The notes beneath the pieces are model-generated. The model ran no database searches and was not told the origin of the DNA. It saw nothing but the letters and a program-made list of their open reading frames with translations. A DNA stretch of 64,000 bases from Verrucomicrobiota bacterium (GTDB taxonomy: Bacteria > Verrucomicrobiota > Verrucomicrobiia > Limisphaerales > PALSA-1396): the NCBI GenBank assembly GCA_016200005.1, contig JACQFP010000063.1:1-64000 (forward strand). Reading direction: 5' to 3'. The translations under genes and the position numbers were made by a program. Positions 9,813 through 17,953 of this stretch are shown piece by piece (the first letter of the stretch is position 1; each line of letters begins with the position of its first letter).

Positions 9813-11567
9813 ATGAAAGCCGACCACAGGATCTTTCTCTTAGTTTTCGCATTTGCGGCGGATCTCTGTCAGGGAGCATCGGGTGAGGGCGTGAAGGTAA
9901 CTGTCTCCGACCGATACGCGGCTCGCAAAGCAGGCGCGGTGACGTTCAACAAAGATGTCGCCCCGATCCTTTTCCAACGTTGCGCAATTTGTCATAGTCC
10001 GGGTCAGGCCGCGCCCTTCAACTTGCTCGGTTATGCCGATGTCAAAAAGCGATCCAAACAAATCGCCGAGGTCGTACAGAAACGGTACATGCCACCGTGG
10101 TTGCCGGAAAGGGGATCCGTGGAATTTGTCAATGACCTGAGCCTGACAGACGACCAGATCCGCCTCATCGGCCAATGGGAGGCGCAAGGCGCTCCGGAGG
10201 GGGCGGCATCAGATTTGCCGCCGCTGCCCAAGTTGGCCGAAGGCTGGCAACTGGGCACGCCCGACCTGGTGGTGAAGGTGCCGCAACCCTATACGTTGGC
10301 GGCGGAAGGCAAGGATGTTTTTCATAACCTGGTGGTCCCGATTCCCGTCTCGGAGCGAAAATATATCAAGGGGGTCGAGTTTCAGCCCGGCAACCGAAAG
10401 GTCGTCCACCATGTGTTGATCAAGGTGGATTCCACACCCGTCTGTCGCCTGCGCGCCGCGAAACAAATTCCTCCCGGGTTCGATGGAATGTTAGTTCCCG
10501 AAACCGCCCAGATGCCCGACGGTTATTTCCTGAGCTGGGCACCCGGTAAGGTCCCACAACCGTCGCTGCCGGGTATGGCGTGGACTTTGCAACCGGGGAC
10601 GGACCTGGCACTGCAGATGCACCTTCGCCCCAGTGGGAAAGCCGAACTGGTGCAGCCATCGGTTGCGTTTTACTTCACCGAGGACCCGCCGACCAATTCG
10701 CCGCTGCTGATGAATCTCGAGGCGCTGTGCATCGACATTCCTGCTGGGACGAAAGATTACACTGTTGAAGATCATTACACTTTGCCTGTCGATGTGACTC
10801 TGCTGGGGATCGGCGCGCATGCGCACTATCTCGGGAAGCGAGTGGAAGGGTACGCCCGGTTGCCCGATGGCAGCAAAAAGGAGCTGCTCTTGATCAAAGA
10901 CTGGGATTTTAACTGGCAGAGCGATTTTCGCTATGCCAAGCCGATCGCTTTGCCCAAAGGAGCCACGCTGACGATGCACTGGGTCTATGATAATTCTGTG
11001 GAGAACGTCCGCAATCCCAATCAACCGCCCAAGCGCGTCCGACGCGGCCCACAAACGACGGATGAGATGAGTCAACTCTGGATTCAGTTCCTGCTTCGCA
11101 ATTCAACGGAACGACGATTGTTCCAGCGCGATTACAACGAGCATGTTGCCAGGGTTTTTCTCGATTGCAATGAATCGCTCGTGGCAGAAAACCCGAATGA
11201 CGCTAAAGCGCACACGATGGCGGGCCGAGCGAATCTTTATTTCGGCGAGGTCAGCAAGGCCTTGGAGCATTTTCTGGCGGCGGTAAAGGCCGACCCGAAA
11301 TACGACCGCGCCTACTACGAACTGGGCTCCATTTATCTGCGCCAGAAGCGACTGGCGGAGGCTCGGGCAGCCTTTGAAAACGTCACCCGGTCCAACCCGG
11401 ACGATTATGAAGCCGAAGGAAGTTTAGGAATCATTTCTTTACGGCAGGGGGATCTGGAGCAAGCGGAAGCCCATTTCAAAGCCGCGTTGCGGATTAACCC
11501 GGATGATAAACTTGCCAGTAATTATCTTAGCCGGGTGCTGGACGCGAAGACGAGGTTGAAGAATTAA
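9813..11567 (+). CDS. Cytochrome c / copper monooxygenase-like (PHM fold) / TPR fusion protein, copy 1
   Basis: 584 residues with an N-terminal signal peptide. A single heme-c site (CAICH, residues 57-61) lies after an FNKDVAPILFQRC segment, as in small planctomycete-type cytochromes. The middle has His motifs resembling copper type II ascorbate-dependent monooxygenases: VVHHVLIKV, LQMHLRP, GAHAHYLGK and LTMHWVYD. The C-terminal 120 residues are TPR repeats (AYYELGSIYLRQKRLAEAR, YEAEGSLGIISLRQGDLEQAE). It is inferred to be a periplasmic redox protein; the substrate is unknown. It is tail-to-tail with a close paralogue at 11717-13450. No strong ribosome-binding site was seen. Confidence 0.85.
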   Translation: MKADHRIFLLVFAFAADLCQGASGEGVKVTVSDRYAARKAGAVTFNKDVAPILFQRCAICHSPGQAAPFNLLGYADVKKRSKQIAEVVQKRYMPPWLPERGSVEFVNDLSLTDDQIRLIGQWEAQGAPEGAASDLPPLPKLAEGWQLGTPDLVVKVPQPYTLAAEGKDVFHNLVVPIPVSERKYIKGVEFQPGNRKVVHHVLIKVDSTPVCRLRAAKQIPPGFDGMLVPETAQMPDGYFLSWAPGKVPQPSLPGMAWTLQPGTDLALQMHLRPSGKAELVQPSVAFYFTEDPPTNSPLLMNLEALCIDIPAGTKDYTVEDHYTLPVDVTLLGIGAHAHYLGKRVEGYARLPDGSKKELLLIKDWDFNWQSDFRYAKPIALPKGATLTMHWVYDNSVENVRNPNQPPKRVRRGPQTTDEMSQLWIQFLLRNSTERRLFQRDYNEHVARVFLDCNESLVAENPNDAKAHTMAGRANLYFGEVSKALEHFLAAVKADPKYDRAYYELGSIYLRQKRLAEARAAFENVTRSNPDDYEAEGSLGIISLRQGDLEQAEAHFKAALRINPDDKLASNYLSRVLDAKTRLKN

Positions 11568-11600
11568 ATTCCTGGTAAACGAAAGGGCGACGCCGAAAAC

Positions 11601-11621
11601 CACACACCGGAGGCGTGTGTG
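11601..11621. other. Imperfect palindrome between convergent paralogues
   Basis: CACACAC, loop CGGAGGC, GTGTGTG. A 7-bp stem lies between the ends of the two convergent genes. No T-tract follows, so a terminator role is uncertain. Confidence 0.35.
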
Positions 11622-11716
11622 CCCCGGAACGCGTCCTCGCATCCAATTCTGATTTCGGAATGCGGGTTAAAACTGCTGCCTGGGTTACTGACCCGACTGG
11701 GGCAGAAGACCCATGG

Positions 11717-13450
11717 CTAATTGCTCTGCTTCAAACTCGATTTGGCTTGCAACACCCGATCAAGATTTTTACGGGCGATCTTATCATCCGGATTGATGAG
11801 CAACGCGGCTCTGATATGGGATTCCGCCTGGCCCAGATCGCCATTCCGTAAATAGATGTATCCGAGGCTGCCCTCGGCCTCGTAATCGTCCGCGTTGAGC
11901 CGGATAACATTCTCAAACGCCAGCCGGGCTTCGGCCAATCTGTTCTGGCGCAAATAAATGGATCCAAGTTCGTAGTAGGCCTTGTCGTAATTGGGGTCGG
12001 CCTTGATCGCACTTTGCAAATGGTTCAAAGCCTCCGCCACCTGGCCAAAATAAAACCTGGCTCTTCCAACCTTCGTGTGTGCTTCGGCATTGTTCGGATT
12101 TTCCTTAAGGAGGGATTCGTTGTAATCGATGGTGAGTCTTCCCAAATGTCCGTAAAAATCGCGTTCAAAAAGGTTGCGATCGGATGCGTTGCGTGGCAGA
12201 ACCTGAAACCAAAGTTCACCCATTTCATCGGTGGTTTGCGGGCCATATTTGACGCGCTTGGGAGGATGGTTCGGGTTGTGCTCGTTTTCAGCAGAGTTGT
12301 CGTACGTCCAACGCATTACCAGGGTCGTGCCCTTGGGCAAAAAAACGGCTTTGGCGAAGAGATAGTGGCCCTGCCAGTTAAAATCCCAATCCTTGATCAG
12401 AATAAGGTCCTTTCTCGTTCCTTCAGGCAACTGGGCGTAGCCTTCCACTCTCTTACCCAGGTAATGCGCATGGGGACCGATTCCAATCAGGTTCACATCG
12501 ACCGGCAGAGTATATTTGTCCTCTACGGCATAATCTTTTGCCCCGGCGGGGATATCGATGCGCAATGCGTTTAGATTGAGACGAATGGCCGAATTCGTGG
12601 GCGGCTGCCGGGTAAAGTAAAACGCAATGGTCGGCTGAACCACCTCGGGCTTTCCGCTTGGGTGCAGGTGCAATTGAAGGACGACGTCGGTATTGGTTTC
12701 CAACGTCCAGGCCAGACCTTCCGGCGCCATTTGCGGCACCTTGCCGGGCTGCCAGCCCAAAAACTGGCCGTCGGGCATTCTGGCCGTTTCGGGAAGTTGC
12801 ATCCCGTCAAATCCCGGCGGATTCTCCTTGGCGGCGCGGATCCGGGAGAGTCGTGTTGAATCCACGGTGACGAAGGCGTGATGCACAACTTTCCAATTGC
12901 CCGGAAGGAATTCAACGCCTTTCACATATTTCCGCTCCGAAATAGGAATTGGAATCACAACATTGCGATAAACATCCTTGCCTTCCGCCGCCAGCGTGTA
13001 AGGTTGCGGCAGTTTCACCACCAAATCGGGCGTGCCCAGTTGCCAGCCATCAATCCATTTAGGCACCGTCGGCAAGTCCGCACCGGCGCCTTCTACAGCT
13101 CCTTCCGCCACCCATTGCCAGATCACACCGATCTGATCTAAGCTCAGGCTTCGGTCATGGGCCAATTCAACGAGTCCTCGTTCTGGCAGCCAGGGCGGCA
13201 TATAACGCTTCTCCACCACTTCTGCGACCTGTTTGGATCGCTTCTTGACATCGGCGTACGTCAGCAAGTTGAACGGCGCGGCTTGGCCCGGGTGATGGCA
13301 ACTGGCGCAATGCCGGAACACGATGGGCGCAACGTCTTTGTTGAACGTCAACGTGCCTGGCTTGCGCACAGCGTCGTTCGCCTGCGCTTCTGAACCAAGT
13401 TCGATGGCGAGGATGAAGGCCAGGAGAAAGTTGGCATGACGGACTTTCAT
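11717..13450 (-). CDS. Cytochrome c / copper monooxygenase-like / TPR fusion protein, copy 2
   Basis: 577 residues, co-linear with the 9813-11567 protein over its whole length. Signal peptide MKVRHANFLLAFILAIELGS, heme site CASCH (residues 48-52), then VVHHAFVTV, LQLHLHP, GPHAHYLGK and LVMRWTYD, then C-terminal TPRs. The M-H-W of copy 1 is M-R-W here, so one putative metal-ligand position differs. That could mean a changed or lost copper site. ATG at 13450-13448. It is divergent from the gene at 13631, with a 180-bp intergenic region that must hold both promoters. The inverted, convergent arrangement suggests a local inverted duplication. Confidence 0.85.
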   Translation of the reverse strand: MKVRHANFLLAFILAIELGSEAQANDAVRKPGTLTFNKDVAPIVFRHCASCHHPGQAAPFNLLTYADVKKRSKQVAEVVEKRYMPPWLPERGLVELAHDRSLSLDQIGVIWQWVAEGAVEGAGADLPTVPKWIDGWQLGTPDLVVKLPQPYTLAAEGKDVYRNVVIPIPISERKYVKGVEFLPGNWKVVHHAFVTVDSTRLSRIRAAKENPPGFDGMQLPETARMPDGQFLGWQPGKVPQMAPEGLAWTLETNTDVVLQLHLHPSGKPEVVQPTIAFYFTRQPPTNSAIRLNLNALRIDIPAGAKDYAVEDKYTLPVDVNLIGIGPHAHYLGKRVEGYAQLPEGTRKDLILIKDWDFNWQGHYLFAKAVFLPKGTTLVMRWTYDNSAENEHNPNHPPKRVKYGPQTTDEMGELWFQVLPRNASDRNLFERDFYGHLGRLTIDYNESLLKENPNNAEAHTKVGRARFYFGQVAEALNHLQSAIKADPNYDKAYYELGSIYLRQNRLAEARLAFENVIRLNADDYEAEGSLGYIYLRNGDLGQAESHIRAALLINPDDKIARKNLDRVLQAKSSLKQSN

Positions 13451-13630
13451 TCGCAGGTATCATGGGAAATTAAAATTGGTCCCGGGTCAATCTTCTTGTG
13501 GAAAGCTAATGACCAGTTTCGAATACAGCCGGCACGACGACTTTTCGCTCTCAGCGTCCAAGCGCACCGGGTGACGAATTATCCATCGAGACACTTCGAC
13601 AATCCTTTCGCGACCTGCTTTAATGACGGC

Positions 13631-14743
13631 ATGAAAAACAATTGGGCCATCAGCTTGAATTTCATCTTGTGCGGATCGCTACACGCCAGCGACGCTGGCA
13701 AAGATTGGGGCGTCGAACACGAATCGCACCTCGACCCCGTCACCAATGTCCGCGTCTGGGAGATGGCCAAAGGCCCGGCGGCCAGCGACAACCTCTACTA
13801 TCACTTCTCCAACTTCACCGCTGACAACCGTTACTTGATTTTCGCTTCCGAACGGACGGGAACAAGCCAGCTCTTTCGCGCTGAGATCGAAACGGGTCGC
13901 ATCATTCAGCTCACCGACGGCCCCTCCGTCGGTGCCCGCACCGCCTGTCCGGATCATACGAATGCCCGACGTTTGTATTACTTGGTCGGACCAGTAGTCA
14001 TCGCTTTGGACATCCTTGATTTCAAAGAGCGCAAGGTGGGAGAGATTCCCAAACCTCACGTCGGTCGATTTCAGCAACCCACGTTGAGCGGTGATGGCAA
14101 AATGATGGCCCTCACCAAGCAACGAGACGCAGCCAATTGGGAGATCGGCCTCCTGAATACAGAAACCGGCGACTACCGCACCATCATCACCCAAGGGTTT
14201 CGCATCGGCCACGTGCAACACAGCCCGACTGATCCTCTCATCTTTTATGTTTGGGAAACCGGCGGCTACGCACCGCAACGTTCCTGGATTGTCAACGAAG
14301 ACGGCACCGGCAACCGTCCCTTTTACGCCCGCACTGATCCCAAGACCTGGTTCACGCCGCTGAAGGAATGGCTCACGCATGAAGCCTGGGTGAAGGACAC
14401 CGGCGACATGACCATGATCAACGACAGGGTGGGCGTCATGCTCGTCAAGAAGGATGGCACGGCGCGCATGATTCGCGAAGGCCATTACTGGCACGCAGCC
14501 GCCCGGCCCGATGGAAAATTTCTGGTGCTCGACGACAACCAAGGTCGTCTCTGGTTGATGGAAACCGCCACTGGCAACACCCGCCTCCTCGCCACCGGTA
14601 TCTATGACACCGTCCGCACAGTTCACGCCCACGCCTCCTTCGACCGGCTCGGACGCTACGTGCAATTTCACACCGGACGCACCCACGAAACCATCGCCCT
14701 CATCGACCTGAACGAACTGCCTCCGCTCAAGTGGACGAAATAA
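13631..14743 (+). CDS. Exported TolB/WD40-like beta-propeller, similar to oligogalacturonate lyase (PL22)
   Basis: 370 residues from ATG 13631. This start is chosen over the longer frame because it begins a short signal peptide (MKNNWAISLNFILCGSLHA). Repeated propeller phrases include NRYLIFASERTG, LFRAEIETGRIIQLTDG, LNTETGDYRTIITQG and LWLMETATGNTRLLATG. The layout resembles PL22 oligogalacturonate lyases, which cut pectin-derived oligomers with a metal-dependent site, but the catalytic residues were not verified and the protein could be a non-catalytic TolB-like propeller. The stop (14741-14743) directly abuts the ATG of the next gene, so the two are almost certainly co-transcribed. Confidence 0.65.
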   Translation: MKNNWAISLNFILCGSLHASDAGKDWGVEHESHLDPVTNVRVWEMAKGPAASDNLYYHFSNFTADNRYLIFASERTGTSQLFRAEIETGRIIQLTDGPSVGARTACPDHTNARRLYYLVGPVVIALDILDFKERKVGEIPKPHVGRFQQPTLSGDGKMMALTKQRDAANWEIGLLNTETGDYRTIITQGFRIGHVQHSPTDPLIFYVWETGGYAPQRSWIVNEDGTGNRPFYARTDPKTWFTPLKEWLTHEAWVKDTGDMTMINDRVGVMLVKKDGTARMIREGHYWHAAARPDGKFLVLDDNQGRLWLMETATGNTRLLATGIYDTVRTVHAHASFDRLGRYVQFHTGRTHETIALIDLNELPPLKWTK

Positions 14744-17700
14744 ATGAACAAGCTTTGGAGCAGAAATTGTAGCCGCCGACGTGAGGAGGCGGACATTTAT
14801 TCCAGAAACTCGAGTTTATTCCGCTTCCTCACGTCAGCGGCTACCGTTCATGGACTTCAAACGTTTTTCAAACTGCTGTTGTTGGCTGCAGCCATTACTC
14901 CCCTCATTGGCCGCGCGATGGAAATCCAGTGGACGCGCATGGCTGGACAATGGCCCGTGGAATCGTCGCCGCTCGTTGGCGAAATCAGCCAGCCTGGCAA
15001 AACTGAAATCCTCGTTCTCAATCGTGGTGGGCAACTTATGCTCTGGTCACCGGACGGCAAAGACATCGGCTCAGGTCAGGATGGTCTTGTCGCACAGTTA
15101 CCACAAGGTCGCTGGACCACCGCCCCGACCCTCGTTGACGGACCGACGGGCGCGCGACTGATAATCGCGAGCGTGGAAGGTTTGATCGTCGGACTGGATA
15201 AGAAGTTTCAAATACTCTGGCAACACAAACTGGCTGGCAAAACCGGCTGGGGCCGGGTGGTACCCGCGCGTTTGCAAACCAGTTCGGGGCTGGCCTACGC
15301 CTTCGGTGACGGGACGGGCACCGTGACGTGTCTCACGCCGACGGGCGTCGTTGCTTGGACGAACGCGCTCGGCGCGGGACCAATAGAAGCGCCGCTGCGG
15401 AGCTTCGTTCGCGGTCAAAGTGAAGAACACCTCCTCATCGCCGCCGGCTCGACGGTGCTCTGCCTCGACAGCCTCGGCCACGTGCGTTGGCGATGCGATC
15501 TCGGAAAGGAAATCATGACACCACCGGAGGTTCTCTCCTTGCCCAACCGGAAAATGATCTTGTGCGGAAACGCAGCCGGATCGCTGTTCGGCATCAGCCC
15601 CGAAGGACAAATACTTTGGGAATGTGCCACAGGGGACATCTTCAATAACAGTATCGCATTTCTGCCGCGCGCCAATGCCGCGCCGTTGATTCTTTGCCCT
15701 GGATTGTGGGGCAACCTGCACGCCATTGATGTTGAAGGTCGCCACGTCTGGACCCACCTGTTCCGGGCCAAGACCCGTGCAACGCCCTTGGTAGTGGATG
15801 CCCTTGGCGACGGTCATCCGAAAATTTTCCTTCCTACCTTTCACCAACACGTCTATGCGTTCGACGAGAAGGGCGGCCTGGCCGACGATCTTCGCCTCTC
15901 TGGCATCATGCCTTCAGCCCTCACCCCGATCCTTGATCCCGCCACCGGGCGGACGGATCTGCTGGTAACAACCACCACGTTGCTCGCCTATCGTCTGCGA
16001 CCCGGCGAGCCAAAATCGCCTTATGGAAAAACCGGCGTCCCGCAACAAGTGAGTTTGCAACCTCCGTCAGCCGGAGAGGTGCGCGAAGCTTCCGCGCTCC
16101 AGGTGCGCAACCCGCACGGCGCGCTCATCAACGTCAAGTTGTCGATGACGGACACGAATGACTGGACACGCATCGTAAGCAGTCTGGCCGCGCGATCAGC
16201 GTTTGAAATCGCTCTGCCCAGCCTGGTTCGCACAGGCGCATGGTCACTGCGTGCCACAGCGCAGGACGCTGCCGGACATCTGTTGGACGATAAGTCGTGG
16301 AAACTTCCGCTATCTTCTTCTATCGAACCGAAGCCCGCGCTCCCGGGATTACTCCGCGCCTGGTCCACACCGCCGTTTGGCTCGTTTGAAGAAACGAGGC
16401 TTGCACCGTTCGACAACGAGACCGAACCGGGCCGCGAACAGGAAGTCACTCTACAAAACCTGTATCAGGACGAAGCTGAGCAAGGAGCTTTCATCATCGC
16501 TTCGACGCGGGACGACGCCGTCCGATGCAGGGTCACACTCACCAATTTGGTGCGCAAAGACGGCGCAATTTTTGCCGGAGCGAATGTCTTGCGCCAGGTG
16601 ATTGCCACCGGTTCGGTGAATGGCGAGCGTGTACCGGACGCATTGCCGAAGTTGGGTGATGCCGGTCTGGTGACGATTCCGCCCCGTCGCTCCGTGAAAA
16701 TCTGGGTGAGCGCGGATAGCCGCGGCTCGGCGCCGGGAAACTACAAGGGACGCATCACCATCTCCCCGTTGAATAATGAGGCAGAGAAATTCGAACTGCC
16801 GCTGGCCATCGAAGTTCTGAACCTGCGTCTGCCCCAGGAGCCTCCGCTGACCTTGTGCACTTGGGACTACGTTCCGAACCGCTGGTTTCCCACGCGCTCC
16901 AAAGAGGTGCTCGACGACATGTCGGGGCACGGCGTGAACGTGTTTCCCCGTTCGACGATCCCGGCCGCCCGCGTGGATACCGCAGGCCATCTGACGATCG
17001 ACTGGTCAACCCTCGATGCAGAACTGGAGCGATTGCACGGACGCGGAAAGATTTTGTTTCATTTGAATCATCCGCCCATCGAATTCGCCGGAAAGAAAAC
17101 CGACGAAGAGAAACGGCCCGTCGAACTCGCCTACATCCACGCGTTGCGCGATCATCTGCGCGAGCGCGGCTGGGGTTACGTGGATTACGCCTTCTACCTG
17201 CTCGATGAACCGGGTCTCGATTACGGCCCGAACGTCGCGATACTGATTGACGCGGGCCAACTCTTCCGCGAAGCCGACCCGAAACTACGCACCTACACCG
17301 ATCCCGTACCCGGGTTGTCCTGGAAGGATTTTGAGCGCATCGAACCGCTGGTTGATGTCTGGGCGCCGAATATGCGTTTGGTTTCCGGTTTGCTCTCCGG
17401 CGATCCGCGCATCAAACGCATCATGAATGCGAAGACCGTCTGGTCGTACGAATGCGTCTCACAGGTCAAGTCCCTCTCGCCGCTGCGTTACAATCGCGCC
17501 AACGCGTGGCGGGCGAAATTCTTCGGCCTGAGCGGAATCGGTTTCTGGACGCACAGCACCACGGAAGTGGACCATTGGTTCGCAGGCAAAACCGTCAACG
17601 ACGAGTACGCGCTGGTTTATCCCGGGGAACTCCCAGTGCCGAGCGTGCGTTGGGAAGCCGTTCGCGACGGGCTGGAAGACGTGGCCGCCATTACCTTGCT

Positions 17701-17953
17701 TGAACACGCAATCGAGCAACACCGCAAAGCGGGAACAAATCACGAACAGGTGAAGCAGGCCGAGGAAGAACTGCGAATTGCGTTGCGCGACATCATGGAA
17801 CTCTCAGACGAAGCCTTTGTGGAAAGCCGTGATTACCTGCGCGCGGGTGATCGCGTTCTTGGCCACACGTGGACCGACCTCGAAACCTTACGCCGTCATC
17901 GCTCTGAAATCGCCCGGCTGACGCTGGCGCTGACTAAACCAGAATCTCCTTGA
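14744..17953 (+). CDS. Exported PQQ-type propeller + DUF4091 (glycoside-hydrolase-like) protein
   Basis: 1069 residues. Residues about 60-420 contain PQQ/WD-like propeller blades (for example GGQLMLWSPDGKDIG, ILWECATGDIFNNS, HVWTHLFRAKTRATPLVVD). An Ig-like linker follows. The C-terminal half resembles DUF4091, with YAFYLLDEPGLDYG as the typical Asp-Glu pair and the terminal SVRWEAVRDGLEDVAAITLLE. A role in breaking down or sensing a polysaccharide is inferred. The signal peptide hydrophobic core (FFKLLLLAAAITPLIGRA) starts only near residue 42. The preceding segment CSRRREEAD...FLTSAAT is encoded by a palindromic repeat at 14769-14844, so the n-region appears to have been lengthened by that element. 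Its 3' end overlaps the convergent gene by 20 bp. Confidence 0.8.
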   Translation: MNKLWSRNCSRRREEADIYSRNSSLFRFLTSAATVHGLQTFFKLLLLAAAITPLIGRAMEIQWTRMAGQWPVESSPLVGEISQPGKTEILVLNRGGQLMLWSPDGKDIGSGQDGLVAQLPQGRWTTAPTLVDGPTGARLIIASVEGLIVGLDKKFQILWQHKLAGKTGWGRVVPARLQTSSGLAYAFGDGTGTVTCLTPTGVVAWTNALGAGPIEAPLRSFVRGQSEEHLLIAAGSTVLCLDSLGHVRWRCDLGKEIMTPPEVLSLPNRKMILCGNAAGSLFGISPEGQILWECATGDIFNNSIAFLPRANAAPLILCPGLWGNLHAIDVEGRHVWTHLFRAKTRATPLVVDALGDGHPKIFLPTFHQHVYAFDEKGGLADDLRLSGIMPSALTPILDPATGRTDLLVTTTTLLAYRLRPGEPKSPYGKTGVPQQVSLQPPSAGEVREASALQVRNPHGALINVKLSMTDTNDWTRIVSSLAARSAFEIALPSLVRTGAWSLRATAQDAAGHLLDDKSWKLPLSSSIEPKPALPGLLRAWSTPPFGSFEETRLAPFDNETEPGREQEVTLQNLYQDEAEQGAFIIASTRDDAVRCRVTLTNLVRKDGAIFAGANVLRQVIATGSVNGERVPDALPKLGDAGLVTIPPRRSVKIWVSADSRGSAPGNYKGRITISPLNNEAEKFELPLAIEVLNLRLPQEPPLTLCTWDYVPNRWFPTRSKEVLDDMSGHGVNVFPRSTIPAARVDTAGHLTIDWSTLDAELERLHGRGKILFHLNHPPIEFAGKKTDEEKRPVELAYIHALRDHLRERGWGYVDYAFYLLDEPGLDYGPNVAILIDAGQLFREADPKLRTYTDPVPGLSWKDFERIEPLVDVWAPNMRLVSGLLSGDPRIKRIMNAKTVWSYECVSQVKSLSPLRYNRANAWRAKFFGLSGIGFWTHSTTEVDHWFAGKTVNDEYALVYPGELPVPSVRWEAVRDGLEDVAAITLLEHAIEQHRKAGTNHEQVKQAEEELRIALRDIMELSDEAFVESRDYLRAGDRVLGHTWTDLETLRRHRSEIARLTLALTKPESP
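14769..14844 (+). repeat. Palindromic element A inside the 5' coding region
   Basis: Left arm 14769-14792 begins GTAGCCGCCGACGTGAGGAG. The right arm at 14821-14844 is its reverse complement with two mismatches. The spacer is 28 bp. A second copy is at 19361-19429. Both copies sit inside the first 110 bp of a coding sequence and both left arms read S-R-R-R-E-E-A-D. Confidence 0.85.

Noticed and set aside
13679-14686. 335-codon minus-strand frame opposite the propeller gene
   Set aside because: Shadow; no domain or start context, and the plus frame has a signal peptide and propeller repeats.
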